DNA of 30,454 nucleotides. It comes from JASEFH01 sp034679905 (GTDB lineage: Archaea; Halobacteriota; Methanomicrobia; Methanomicrobiales; JACTUA01). The stretch is from assembly GCA_034679905.1 (NCBI GenBank), contig JAXDAH010000155.1, forward strand, positions 1-30,454. The letters are read 5' to 3'. Below are positions 15,055 through 23,398 of the stretch, in pieces; the stretch's first letter is position 1; each line of letters begins with the position of its first letter. The position numbers and the translations under genes were made by a program. The notes beneath the pieces are model-generated. The model was not told the origin of the DNA. It saw only the letters and a list, made by a program, of their open reading frames with translations, and did no database searches.

Positions 15055-16395
15055 CTATCTATGGACGGTCACTTTTTGACCGTTCCGCATGATGTGCAGG
15101 TCGTTGTGCAGGGTATACCCGACCTCTTCTGCCAGCTGCGCGTAGGCGCCCGTGAGGTCCAGCCCCCCGTGGGACGGGATCAGGTGCTGGGGATTCAGGA
15201 GGTGGATCATCTCGTAGTGATCCTCGCGGTAGGCATGTCCGCTCACATGGAGATCCTCGAAGATCCTGGCACCCCGCATGCGCAGCCGCGCTTCGACGAG
15301 GTACCTCTGGCCATAGTTCATCGGGTTGGGGATCACCTTCGCGGAGAAGAGGATCTTGTCGCCCTTATCCACCTTGTAGGGCGTGTCGTCCATGACGATC
15401 CTTGTCAGGATGGATCCCGGCTCCCCCTGGTGGCCGGTGACGATGGGCACGAACCGCTCCTTGCCGGCCTTCATGATCCGCCGGAGCGTGCGGTCCACCG
15501 TGCGGCGGTTACCGAACATGGACAGACTCTCGGGGAACCCCACCAGCTTCATCTGCTCGGCGGTCGCCGAGTAGCGCTCCATGGATCGCCCGAGGAGGAT
15601 CGGTTTTCTCCCGATCTCGTGGGCGCACTCTGCAATCGTCTTCACACGCGAGATGTGCGACGAGAACGTGCTGACCATGATCGCACTCTTGTCGTCCTCG
15701 TAGCTCGTGATCGTATCACGCACGAGATCCCGCGCTATCCGCTCACTCGGGCATCTGCCCTTCTGCATCACGTTGGTTGATTCCACGATGAACGCAACCA
15801 CGCCCTCCTTCCCGATCTGCCGCAGGCGGGCAAAATCCGGCGGATCGCCGATGACCGGCGTCCGATCCAGCTTGAAGTCGTTCGCGTAGACCACGGCGCC
15901 GTGCGGAGTGTGCAGGACCGCCGTCACGGTCTCGATGATGCTGTGCTGCATCCGCACGAACTCCAGGACCAGGTTCTGGGAGAGGGTGTACTTCTGCCCC
16001 GTCCGCAGCGCGAAGAGTTTGTTGTTCACGCCGAACTTCTGCTCGCCGGCGATCTGCTGTCGAATTAACTCGATCGTGTAGGGTGTCCCGATGATGGGTG
16101 CGTTGTAGCGATGCGCCAGCTTGGGGATCGCCCCGATGTGATCCAGATGTCCATGGGTACAGACGATCGCTTTTACCGTCCCCTCCACGGTGTTCATCAT
16201 GGTGTCGTCGGGGATCGCCTTCATCTGGATCAGGTCGAGGGAGTGCATATTCTCGACCTCAGCCTCTTCGTGGATCATGATCTGATCCAGACGGAGCCCC
16301 ATATCGAAGATCACGATCTCTTTACCGCAGCGGACGGCGGTCATATTCCTTCCGACTTCCTCATAACCGCCCACTGCCACGATTTCAATATCCAT
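15055..16395 (-). CDS. rnj: Ribonuclease J (archaeal beta-CASP metallo-beta-lactamase RNase)
   Basis: A 446-residue metallo-beta-lactamase/beta-CASP ribonuclease. The zinc motif HGHLDHIG is at about residues 80-87, followed by LAHRYNAPIIGTPYT. The beta-CASP region includes VTGHQGEPGS and a late SGHA...HGG histidine set. Archaeal RNase J is a 5'-to-3' exonuclease acting on mRNA. The 11-base overlap of its ATG with the end of the isomerase gene and the GAGGT before it show tight co-translation. Its position inside a lipid and translation cluster is the usual euryarchaeal arrangement. Confidence 0.93.
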   Translation of the reverse strand: MDIEIVAVGGYEEVGRNMTAVRCGKEIVIFDMGLRLDQIMIHEEAEVENMHSLDLIQMKAIPDDTMMNTVEGTVKAIVCTHGHLDHIGAIPKLAHRYNAPIIGTPYTIELIRQQIAGEQKFGVNNKLFALRTGQKYTLSQNLVLEFVRMQHSIIETVTAVLHTPHGAVVYANDFKLDRTPVIGDPPDFARLRQIGKEGVVAFIVESTNVMQKGRCPSERIARDLVRDTITSYEDDKSAIMVSTFSSHISRVKTIAECAHEIGRKPILLGRSMERYSATAEQMKLVGFPESLSMFGNRRTVDRTLRRIMKAGKERFVPIVTGHQGEPGSILTRIVMDDTPYKVDKGDKILFSAKVIPNPMNYGQRYLVEARLRMRGARIFEDLHVSGHAYREDHYEMIHLLNPQHLIPSHGGLDLTGAYAQLAEEVGYTLHNDLHIMRNGQKVTVHR

Positions 16396-17455
16396 TCTTT
16401 ACCTCTTGTATCCTATTGCGGTGAAGCATCTCCCGGCTCGGGCCGGTGATATGCACCCGTACTCGTTTCAGATCCTTCAGTGTCCGTGATCCGGTCAGGA
16501 ACATGGCGATCCGTATCTGCTCCTGGATGGAATCTATCGCGCTGGAGAGATCCGCTTCTCCGGCAAGGGCCGGCTTTAAGAAGGGCAATGCCATACCTCC
16601 GAGATCTGCCCCGAGGGCAATGCCCTTCGCGATATCAAGACCGCTTCGAACTCCTCCACTGACGATGACCCCGGCTCCGTCGATCGCGACCTCGCAGAGG
16701 CTCACAACCGTGGGGATGCCCCAGGAGCGAAAGGCCGCCCCGATGGCGGCGCGGCGGGGATCCGTATGCCTGTAGGCCTCAACCGCCGCCCACGAGGTTC
16801 CGCCCCATCCGGCAATATCGATGGCCTGTACACCGGCGCCGAGCAGTCTGCGGGCGACCTCCCGTGATATGCCGCATCCCGTCTCCTTGACGATTACGGG
16901 ATGGCGGAGCCCGGCAGCGAGGTCTGCGAGCGCCTGGAGGCAGCCGACGGCATCGTGATCGCCTTCCGGCTGGATCGCCTCCTGGACAAAGTTCAGGTGT
17001 ATCGCGATCGCATCCGCATCGATCATCTCGATCGCCCGCTCGGCCCACTCGATGCCGTGATCGCGGAGTTGAACGATGCCGAGATTGGCGCACAGGAATG
17101 CATGGGGTGCCGTATCGCGCACCACCGTGAAGCTCTCCTCGAGATCGGGATTCTCCAGCGCCGCGCGCTGCGAACCCACGCCCATGCCGATGCCGTAACG
17201 CTCCGCCGCTGCCGCGAGCCGCCGGTTCACCTCGAGGGTATCCGGATGCCCGCCCGTCATCCCCGCGATGAACAGCGGGAACGCCATGGATGTGCCGAGA
17301 AAGCGCAGGCTGGTGTCGATCTCTGCCAGATCGCACTCCGGCAGCGCATTGTGCACCAGCCGGACATCGGCAAAGCCGCTCTCCCCCTGCTCCACCGCCT
17401 CCTCGCAGCAGATGCGGAGGTGGTCCCGTTTCCTCGAGGATGTATGGCCCTCCAT
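16385..17455 (-). CDS. fni: Type 2 isopentenyl-diphosphate delta-isomerase (FMN-dependent)
   Basis: Interconverts IPP and DMAPP using reduced FMN. The 356-residue TIM-barrel protein shows the family pattern in order: SRKRDHLRICCEEAVEQ at the N terminus, FIAGMTGGHP, GMGVGSQRAALENP, VIVKETGCGIS, IDIAGWGGTSWA and VSGGVRSGLDIAKGIALGA, the last binding the flavin phosphate. It is unrelated to the type 1 Nudix-type isomerase. AGGAG lies before the ATG and overlaps the end of the kinase gene, whose stop is one base away. It follows isopentenyl phosphate kinase in pathway order. Confidence 0.95.
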   Translation of the reverse strand: MEGHTSSRKRDHLRICCEEAVEQGESGFADVRLVHNALPECDLAEIDTSLRFLGTSMAFPLFIAGMTGGHPDTLEVNRRLAAAAERYGIGMGVGSQRAALENPDLEESFTVVRDTAPHAFLCANLGIVQLRDHGIEWAERAIEMIDADAIAIHLNFVQEAIQPEGDHDAVGCLQALADLAAGLRHPVIVKETGCGISREVARRLLGAGVQAIDIAGWGGTSWAAVEAYRHTDPRRAAIGAAFRSWGIPTVVSLCEVAIDGAGVIVSGGVRSGLDIAKGIALGADLGGMALPFLKPALAGEADLSSAIDSIQEQIRIAMFLTGSRTLKDLKRVRVHITGPSREMLHRNRIQEVKNGY

Positions 17456-17456
17456 G

Positions 17457-18221
17457 CTAACTCCTGATACTCACCACTGTGCCGCCGTGGTCCGTACCGC
17501 TCAGGAAGTCCCCAATTCTTGCAGCATGGAAGATGTGCGAATCCACGCCGGCTTCTGCGAGCCGGAGCAGCTCCTGCACCTTGCCTCTCATGCCGCCGGT
17601 CACGTCTACATGGGATGAATTCCCGATCGGCAGCGACTTCGCCGTCGCTGGTCCGATCTTTGGGATCACCCTGCCGCCGTCGAGCACACCGGCAACATCG
17701 GTGGCGACGCCCACCCGCGTTGCGCCCAGTGCCCGCGCGACATACACCAGGAGCTGATCGCCCGAGACGATCGTCGCTCCCCTCTCGATATCCATCACCA
17801 CGTCACCGTGGAGCACGGGGACGATCCCCCGCGCGAGCATGATGCGGATGGGCTCTACCGCAAACGAGTCCAGCCGTCCGCTCCTGGCGACGGAACCACT
17901 CAGCGCGTGGATTCCGACGGCCTCGATGCCTGCAGAGCGGAGGCAGGCCACAACCCCGGCATTGAGGCGGGCAACCGATCGGTGTGTCTGGTAGACGCCA
18001 GCGGTATTCTCCGTGTCCAGACCGCGATCGGCGATGCCGAAGCGCTTTGCCTCCGGATGCCCGCAGGAGCCGGCCCCGTGGATGATGAGGAGCCGCCCCG
18101 GGTGCTGTTGTGCCGCGATGGTGCGGGATATCTCAACCAGGCTCTCCTCGTCGATCTGGCAGTCCCCCCCCTTGTGGGTGACGACGCTGCCCCCGAGCTT
18201 CAACAGCACAATTTCATCCAT
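17457..18221 (-). CDS. ipk: Isopentenyl phosphate kinase
   Basis: Phosphorylates isopentenyl phosphate to IPP, the last step of the archaeal modified mevalonate pathway. It is a 254-residue amino-acid-kinase-fold protein with VLLKLGGSVVTHK at the N terminus. The IIHGAGSCGHPEAKRFGI motif carries the catalytic histidine, and VSGDQLLVYVARALGATRVG and DVTGGMRGKV follow. ATG 18221 is chosen because the protein then begins MDEIVLLKLGGS as the family does. An earlier in-frame start at 18275 would add 18 non-homologous residues inside the mevalonate kinase gene. The chosen start overlaps that gene's end by 8 bases. Confidence 0.94.
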   Translation of the reverse strand: MDEIVLLKLGGSVVTHKGGDCQIDEESLVEISRTIAAQQHPGRLLIIHGAGSCGHPEAKRFGIADRGLDTENTAGVYQTHRSVARLNAGVVACLRSAGIEAVGIHALSGSVARSGRLDSFAVEPIRIMLARGIVPVLHGDVVMDIERGATIVSGDQLLVYVARALGATRVGVATDVAGVLDGGRVIPKIGPATAKSLPIGNSSHVDVTGGMRGKVQELLRLAEAGVDSHIFHAARIGDFLSGTDHGGTVVSIRS

Positions 18222-19083
18222 CTCTCTCTCGCCTGGCACCTTCGGTATCGATGGTGGTGATGATCGCCTGCGCATCGCACGCCTCGATCGCGCCCGCTAC
18301 CCGGTTCTTCAACCGTCCCGGGCAGAGGGCGACCATGCACCCGCCCCCGCCGGCACCGGTCACCTTCGCCCCGTGCGCTCCGGCAGCCCGCGCGGCGAGC
18401 ACGAGCCGGGAGAGTTGGGGATGTCCAACGCCCAGGGCCTCCAGAAGCGCATGATTGATATCCATGCATCTCCCCATCTCGCGGGGATGGGAGAGGGTGT
18501 GTAGCGCTGTCATGGTGACCGCTCCGATGGAGTCCAGCAGTGGTTCGACGATCTCGGGATACTTCTTCTTCAGCATGCCGACCTTCTCCACCATCGCCGC
18601 CGTATTGTGCGAGATCCGGGAGTTGCCCACCACCAGGGGGAGGTTCTGAGGCGGCAGCCTCCTCTTTCCGGACTCTGTGATCAGTACTATTCCGCCGAAG
18701 GAAGATACATAGGTATCCGTCGGGCTCGCTCTGCCCTTCTGGACCTTCTTCTCGATCGAGAACGCGATGTCCGCGACTTTCTCACGGCTGTATCCGGTCC
18801 CGAACTCCTCGTTGATGGCGGATAGCGTGGCAACGGTCACTGCGGCGGACGAACCGAGACCCGACGAACTCGGGAGCTGTGAACGCACGTAGACGCTACC
18901 CCGAACCCCCATCTCCTGGAAGCACTCCTCAATGTAGGGCGAGTTGATCCGTGAGGGGCGACGGGATTTTCTGACCGTCACATAGACCCGGGATCGGATC
19001 GCCATCGCGATGCCCGGTCTGCCATACACGACCGCGTGCTCACCGAACAGGAAGACCTTGCCCGGCGCACTCCACGTTGCCAC
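18214..19083 (-). CDS. mvk: Mevalonate kinase
   Basis: ATP-dependent phosphorylation of mevalonate to 5-phosphomevalonate. The 289-residue GHMP kinase shows APGKVFLFGEHAVVYG at the N terminus, the ATP-binding PSSSGLGSSAAVTVA, and the C-terminal AKVTGAGGGGCMVAL. The start is GTG 19083 with GGAGG placed 6 bases upstream. No phosphomevalonate kinase or diphosphomevalonate decarboxylase is present in the window, in keeping with a split, modified archaeal pathway whose remaining enzymes are encoded elsewhere. Confidence 0.95.
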   Translation of the reverse strand: MATWSAPGKVFLFGEHAVVYGRPGIAMAIRSRVYVTVRKSRRPSRINSPYIEECFQEMGVRGSVYVRSQLPSSSGLGSSAAVTVATLSAINEEFGTGYSREKVADIAFSIEKKVQKGRASPTDTYVSSFGGIVLITESGKRRLPPQNLPLVVGNSRISHNTAAMVEKVGMLKKKYPEIVEPLLDSIGAVTMTALHTLSHPREMGRCMDINHALLEALGVGHPQLSRLVLAARAAGAHGAKVTGAGGGGCMVALCPGRLKNRVAGAIEACDAQAIITTIDTEGARRERDG

Positions 19084-19096
19084 CCGGAACCTCCGC

Positions 19097-19885
19097 CTAT
19101 ATCACTGCTATCGCTGCATAACCCACTACAGAGGCGAAATCCCCGGTCACATCGCCGCTTGTCGCATACTTCAGGAGTTCTGCACGGGTGGCGCCCAGTC
19201 CCCGGGCGACCGTGCACATGGCGGCGATGGGACCATAGCCGCAGGTGGTCACCTCTCGCCGGGAGATCCGCTCGTAGAACTCGGGAATGTCCAGCGATTT
19301 TAGAGCATCGATCGCGTAGAGATCGTTCCTCTTCGCCGTCTCGTGCGGGACGTAGTGGGAGAAGTCGCTGGACGCCACGATACGGACATCCCGTCCCGTC
19401 TGCCGGATCCCTTGCAGGATATCCTCGGCCATATGGAGGGCGCTATCCAGATCCTGGTCACCCATCATGATGGGCGCGATCCGCGCTCGGGGGAAACGGT
19501 ACTTGATGAACGGCATCTGCGTCTCGAGCGAGTGCTCCTGCAGGTGCGAGACCTCGTCCACGCCGATTCCGATCGCGTCCACGAGCTCCCTGTCGATATC
19601 GACGATCCCGAGAGGCGTCTCCCAGGGGAGTGCAGAGGCGCTGTTCAGGTATCCGCGGTGACTGGGGCCGATGACCACGAAGGTGCCCCCGAAATCAGGC
19701 TGCAGCGCACGAAACGCACAGCCGGCAGTCTCACCCGAGTAGACATAGCCCGCGTGCGGGGCGACGATTCCACGTGCATCTATGCCCAGATCCCTGCCGG
19801 CAAAGAACCTGGCCAGGAGCTGCTCCAGGTGCCTGGGCTCCCCGGGGTAGAACATGCCTGCCACGCTACTTGGCCGCGTCTTCAC
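19097..19885 (-). CDS. MEMO1-family protein (AmmeMemoRadiSam system protein B)
   Basis: A 262-residue member of the MEMO family, a fold related to class III extradiol dioxygenases. Motifs include SSVAGMFYPGEP, IVAPHAGYVYSGETA (with a conserved histidine), GPSHRGY, EHSLETQMPF, SSDFSHYVPHETA and CGYGPIAAM. The histidines and acidic residues at the putative metal site are all present. The molecular role in archaea is unknown. In many archaea the gene sits, as here, between rps2 and mevalonate kinase, and elsewhere with AMMECR1 and a radical SAM protein, neither of which is in this window. The start is GTG 19885, 12 bases after the rps2 stop. Confidence 0.92.
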   Translation of the reverse strand: MKTRPSSVAGMFYPGEPRHLEQLLARFFAGRDLGIDARGIVAPHAGYVYSGETAGCAFRALQPDFGGTFVVIGPSHRGYLNSASALPWETPLGIVDIDRELVDAIGIGVDEVSHLQEHSLETQMPFIKYRFPRARIAPIMMGDQDLDSALHMAEDILQGIRQTGRDVRIVASSDFSHYVPHETAKRNDLYAIDALKSLDIPEFYERISRREVTTCGYGPIAAMCTVARGLGATRAELLKYATSGDVTGDFASVVGYAAIAVI

Positions 19886-19897
19886 AGGTCTGCCCCC

Positions 19898-20506
19898 CTA
19901 TATCTCGGTTTCGAAGTCCTCCAGCGTGAGCGAGGTGGTAACGCCGCGAAGGTGCAGCATCTCCTTCGTCAGCAGATAGTATACCATGCTGAGCGCCTTT
20001 CTGCCCTTATTGTTGGTAGGAATCACCAGATCGATGTTCGCGGTCATATTGTTCGTATCGCAGAGAGCCACTACGGGAATGCCGGTCTGCAGCGCCTCTG
20101 TGACCGCCTGCGCATCGCTGATCGGATCGGTGACAACCAGCACCTCCGGCTCCATGTAGTTGGGCAGGTTCTGGTTGGTGAGGGTTCCGGGGATGAACCG
20201 TCCGGTGACCGCCGTCGCACCGATCGTTTCCGCGAATTTTCGAGCCGGGTACTGCCCGTACTGGCGGGATGTGACCACCAATATCCGTGGCGGTTCGAAC
20301 TGGGAGAGGAACTTTGCAGCAGTCTTTATCCGATGATCCGTCTCCCGTATATCCAGGATATAGAGTCCATCCCCCCGCACGCGGTATATAAACTTCTTCA
20401 TATCCTTGCTCTTCTGCTGGGTGCCGATGTGCACGCCTGCAGCCAGGTACTCCTCGACCGGGACAAGGGGTTCTGTAAGTTCTATCTCGATCTCATTTCC
20501 ATTCAT
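19898..20506 (-). CDS. rps2: Ribosomal protein uS2
   Basis: A 202-residue small-subunit protein binding at the head-body junction of the 30S subunit. The archaeal pattern is clear: VEEYLAAGVHIGTQQKSKDM, YILDIRETDHRI, VVTSRQYGQYPARKFAE, FIPGTLTNQN and ALCDTNNMTANIDLVIPTNN. Its ATG overlaps the enolase stop by three bases (ATGA), so the two are probably translationally coupled. Confidence 0.97.
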   Translation of the reverse strand: MNGNEIEIELTEPLVPVEEYLAAGVHIGTQQKSKDMKKFIYRVRGDGLYILDIRETDHRIKTAAKFLSQFEPPRILVVTSRQYGQYPARKFAETIGATAVTGRFIPGTLTNQNLPNYMEPEVLVVTDPISDAQAVTEALQTGIPVVALCDTNNMTANIDLVIPTNNKGRKALSMVYYLLTKEMLHLRGVTTSLTLEDFETEI

Positions 20507-21693
20507 CGCATCAGCTCCTCAATCCGTACTAATTCGTTCAGTTTTGCAATCCTCTCCCCTCCGACAACCCCGGTCTTGATAAATATGCAGTTGAACGCGG
20601 TCGCCAGATGGGCGATAGTGTCGTCAGTCGTCTCTCCGGAACGGTGGCTCATCACGGTCTCCAGACCATGCGTCTGTGCCAGCCGCACGGCCTCGAAGGT
20701 GTCGGAGAGCGTTCCCACCTGGTTGGGCTTGATGAGAACGCAGTCGCCTGCTCCGTACTCGATGCCGGTGGTGATCCGCTCCACATTGGTGACGAAGAGG
20801 TCGTCGCCGCAGATCAGGCACTGCTCGTTCACCTGTGCGGTCAGATCCGCGAACCCCTCGAAGTCGTCCTCGTGAAGGGGATCTTCCACATAGATGAGAT
20901 TGTAGCGGTCTACCAGATCGGCAATGTAGGCGATCTGGTCGTCGCGAGAGCGTACGGTATCGCGGTAATGGTAGGCACCCCCCTCGAAGAACTGGCTGGC
21001 AGCAACGTCCACGCCGATGCTGATGTTCAGCATCAGCGTATCGGAGACTGCCGCCGCTGCTTCCGAGACGATATCGAATGCCTGCATGTCGTCGACCTTC
21101 GGCGCCCATCCGCCCTCGTCGCCCTTGCCGGCCGCTATGCCCCGCGCTTTTAAGAGTTCTCCGACCTTGCGGTGAACCGCGGCGTTGGCAAAGATCGCCT
21201 CGGACGCATCCGCCGCGCCGCTTGGCACCACCAGGAATTCCTGGATCTCGGTGGCATTCTCCGCATGCGCGCCGCCGCCGAGCACATTGCCGAGGGGCAG
21301 CGGGGTGGCATCGACAAACGCACCGCCCAGGTAGTAGAAGAGCGGCAGATCCAGGCCGGAAGCAGCGGCTTTGGCGGCGGCAAGAGAGAGCGCGACGGCA
21401 ACGTTGGCTCCGATGCTGGAGAAGTCGACGCTTCCGTCGATCTCTCGAAGGGTCTTGTCGAATCCGACCTGATCCCGCACGTCGATCCCGAGAAGCGACG
21501 GAACGAGACGTCTGCTGGCATCTTCAACTGCTTCCTTCGCCGGCCGTACCTTGGCCTCGTACCTGCCCGTACTGGCGCCGCTGGGGCTTGCAGCCCGACC
21601 GAATCCCTCGTCTGTCCAGATATCCGCCTCGACCGAGGGGTTGCCCCGGCTGTCCAGGATCGTTCTCAGGTTGATGTGCTCAACAATACTCAT
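20503..21693 (-). CDS. eno: Enolase
   Basis: Converts 2-phosphoglycerate and phosphoenolpyruvate into each other, here mainly for gluconeogenesis. The 396 residues are somewhat shorter than the usual 420-430. All key motifs are visible: RTILDSRGNPSVEADI, the loop SGASTG, GDEGGWAP with the catalytic Glu region, YVEDPLHEDD, ICGDDLFVTN, LIKPNQVGTLSDT with the catalytic Lys, SHRSGETTDD and IKTG. The ATG overlaps the rpoK stop. Placement between RNA polymerase and ribosomal genes is conserved across archaea. Confidence 0.96.
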   Translation of the reverse strand: MSIVEHINLRTILDSRGNPSVEADIWTDEGFGRAASPSGASTGRYEAKVRPAKEAVEDASRRLVPSLLGIDVRDQVGFDKTLREIDGSVDFSSIGANVAVALSLAAAKAAASGLDLPLFYYLGGAFVDATPLPLGNVLGGGAHAENATEIQEFLVVPSGAADASEAIFANAAVHRKVGELLKARGIAAGKGDEGGWAPKVDDMQAFDIVSEAAAAVSDTLMLNISIGVDVAASQFFEGGAYHYRDTVRSRDDQIAYIADLVDRYNLIYVEDPLHEDDFEGFADLTAQVNEQCLICGDDLFVTNVERITTGIEYGAGDCVLIKPNQVGTLSDTFEAVRLAQTHGLETVMSHRSGETTDDTIAHLATAFNCIFIKTGVVGGERIAKLNELVRIEELMR

Positions 21694-21869
21694 CGGATCC
21701 CCACCTTCCTCTTCACAGTGATGGGTATAACATTGTGGTTAAACTCTTCCAGTGCGATGTCGAGAGGATCGATTTTAGCGGTGGTGATCAGAACGGGTGC
21801 ACCCATCGAGATCTGAAGGGCACGAGCCCCGATGATTCTAGCTCGTTCATATCGAGTATACTGTTCCAT
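21690..21869 (-). CDS. rpoK: RNA polymerase subunit K (Rpb6/omega homologue)
   Basis: A short 59-residue gene easily missed by length cut-offs. The product begins MEQYTRYERARIIGARALQI, continues MGAPVLITTAKIDPLDIALE and ends with NVIPITVKRKVGIR, the classic archaeal RpoK pattern. RpoK helps hold the polymerase clamp and aids assembly. The stop TGA overlaps the enolase ATG (ATGA). A purine-rich AGGAAGAGG precedes the ATG. The gene follows tRNA-Pro and rpoN in the same direction. Confidence 0.93.
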   Translation of the reverse strand: MEQYTRYERARIIGARALQISMGAPVLITTAKIDPLDIALEEFNHNVIPITVKRKVGIR

Positions 21870-21896
21870 CCTCTTCCTCGAGAATTTGTATGAATA

Positions 21897-21971
21897 TGGG
21901 GTCGCTGAGATTCGAACTCAGGTCACAGCATCCCGAACGCCATAGGATAGTCCAGGCTACCCCACGACCCC
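21897..21971 (-). tRNA. tRNA-Pro (anticodon CGG)
   Basis: The 75-base minus-strand sequence folds as a cloverleaf. The acceptor stem is GGGGTCG/CGACCCC with discriminator A, the T arm is CTGAG-TTCGAAT-CTCAG, and the D arm starts with GGGTAGCC. The anticodon loop is TTCGGGA, giving CGG with G37, as expected for proline. The anticodon stem TGGCG/TGCTG contains three G-U pairs, which is weak but tolerable. CCA is not encoded and I see no intron. The 5' end directly abuts the rpoN stop codon, so it must be cut from a co-transcript or has a promoter inside rpoN. Confidence 0.88.
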
Positions 21972-22160
21972 TCACTGGTATGGGCTGAGATCCTCCACAA
22001 TCTCCTTGTGCGTCAGCAGCATACGCCTGCAGCAGTAGCGAGAAAGACCGAGATCGTCGAGGATCTTACCAGGATCCTCGCCGGCATCCCTGCGCTGATT
22101 GAACTCCTCCCATACGGTGGATATGACTTTGCCGCAGGTAAAACATCGCACGGGTATCAT
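21972..22160 (-). CDS. rpoN: RNA polymerase subunit N (Rpb10 homologue)
   Basis: A 62-residue zinc-bundle subunit needed for polymerase assembly with RpoD and RpoL. The zinc motif CFTCGK at residues 6-11 and the pair RYCCRRM near 41-47 are intact, with MIPVRCFTCG at the N terminus. The stop codon touches the 5' end of tRNA-Pro. Note this is the archaeal subunit, unrelated to bacterial sigma-54, which shares the symbol. Confidence 0.96.
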   Translation of the reverse strand: MIPVRCFTCGKVISTVWEEFNQRRDAGEDPGKILDDLGLSRYCCRRMLLTHKEIVEDLSPYQ

Positions 22161-22191
22161 ATTAATTTACCTCTGAGTGTATTCAACCTTT

Positions 22192-22593
22192 TCATCGGTA
22201 CGACTTCTGGAACTTGTCGCGGGCACCGTGACCGTGCGGTTTCTTCGATTCCTTCTGCCTCGAGTCATTCACGAGCAGCGTGCGATCGTAGGCCAGGTAT
22301 ACGTCCTTTATCGCCGGATCGTTGTGCCATTTCACAATGCCACGTGCGAGCGCCGTGCGGGCAGCCTCGGCCTGACCCATGACGCCGCCTCCCCGGATAT
22401 CGATGCTGACATCGACATCGGTGAGGGCATTGGGGACGAGCATGAGCGGTTCGGAGACCTTCATGCGCATCAGTTCCGTCCCGTATACCTGCAGCGGAAC
22501 GGAGTTGATGCGGATGGTGCCTCTGCCGGGCTTGAATGTCGCACGTGCAATTGCGGTCTTTCTCTTCCCGCTTGTATTGATGATCTTTGCCAT
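22192..22593 (-). CDS. rps9: Ribosomal protein uS9
   Basis: A 133-residue protein with TSGKRKTAIARATFKPGRG at the N terminus, DIRGGGVMGQAEAARTALAR in the middle and the invariant KSYR-type tail that reaches the P-site tRNA (DKFQKSYR). It lies 12 bases after rpl13 and 31 bases before rpoN. Confidence 0.97.
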   Translation of the reverse strand: MAKIINTSGKRKTAIARATFKPGRGTIRINSVPLQVYGTELMRMKVSEPLMLVPNALTDVDVSIDIRGGGVMGQAEAARTALARGIVKWHNDPAIKDVYLAYDRTLLVNDSRQKESKKPHGHGARDKFQKSYR

Positions 22594-22605
22594 AGTATCG
22601 CCTCG

Positions 22606-23028
22606 TTAGAATTTTGCACCCAGGAACGTGCTTATATCCCCGAGCGTTGTGTATCGTGGACGGGAGAGCCGGCTCATGTGCGCTTCGGCTGGGCGTTCCA
22701 TCTCCGCGTCAGCGAACTCTGCAGGCACACCCACATAGACCTTCACCCTCTTCAGGGCTTCACTGCCGCGCTCCCGCTTGTAGGGCAGCATGCCCCGTAT
22801 GGTGCGCTTCAGGATATGATCCGGGCGCCGGGGGAAGAACGGCCCTCCTTCCACCGATCCGCGCTGCCGTTTTCGGTAATAGATGCCCCACACCGTCTCG
22901 CGGCTGCCAGAGATGACCGCTCTTTCTGCGTTTACAATGGCGATCTCTTCGCCGGCGAGGGAGCGTTTTGCCGCGATGCTGGCAAGCCTGCCGAGCACCA
23001 AACCGTCTGCATCCAGGACTGTCACCAT
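22606..23028 (-). CDS. rpl13: Ribosomal protein uL13
   Basis: A 140-residue archaeal-type L13. Visible motifs are VLDADGLVLGRLASIAAKRS at the N terminus, IVNAERAVISGSR, and DHILKRTIRGMLPYKRERG in the centre. The spacing of 4 bases from rpl18e and 12 bases to rps9 shows an operon. Confidence 0.96.
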   Translation of the reverse strand: MVTVLDADGLVLGRLASIAAKRSLAGEEIAIVNAERAVISGSRETVWGIYYRKRQRGSVEGGPFFPRRPDHILKRTIRGMLPYKRERGSEALKRVKVYVGVPAEFADAEMERPAEAHMSRLSRPRYTTLGDISTFLGAKF

Positions 23029-23032
23029 TTTC

Positions 23033-23398
23033 TCACCTCAGGATCCTCACTCTGCTCCCCTTGGGATTCTTCATGAGCAGCTGCTCGATGGTGATGCAGT
23101 TCCCCTTCGCCTCTGCGATCTTGGTGGCCGCCTGTTTGGAGAAGTTCAGCGCCGCCACTTCGACGGGACGGTCGATCGCACCGGAACCGAGTACCTTTCC
23201 CGGCACGATGAGAGTCTCGCCATCGTTCGCATAGCGGTTGATCTTGCTCAGGTTCACTTCGGCGTGGTTCTTGGTTGGAGAATCCAGCCTTTTGGCGATC
23301 TCGCGCCATATGTGGGCTTCGTTGGTGCGCGAAGCCTCTTTGAGTATTGAGACCAGATTCAGAATGCGCGGATTTGTCTTTTCAGTAGATTTACTCAT
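23033..23398 (-). CDS. rpl18e: Ribosomal protein eL18
   Basis: A 121-residue archaeal/eukaryal large-subunit protein. The pattern TNPRILNLVSILKEASRTNE, WREIAKRL, NLSKINRYANDGETLIVPGK and VLGSGAIDRPVEVAALNFS is typical. ATG 23398 is chosen, since the in-frame upstream codons to 23434 lie inside rpoD and do not fit the family. The start overlaps the rpoD stop by 8 bases. Confidence 0.95.
   Translation of the reverse strand: MSKSTEKTNPRILNLVSILKEASRTNEAHIWREIAKRLDSPTKNHAEVNLSKINRYANDGETLIVPGKVLGSGAIDRPVEVAALNFSKQAATKIAEAKGNCITIEQLLMKNPKGSRVRILR

Noticed and set aside
19343..20875. 510-codon plus-strand ORF across the MEMO1, rps2 and enolase genes
   Set aside because: It is antisense to three certain genes, rich in Arg/His/Asp and shows no domain; a shadow of G+C-rich coding DNA.
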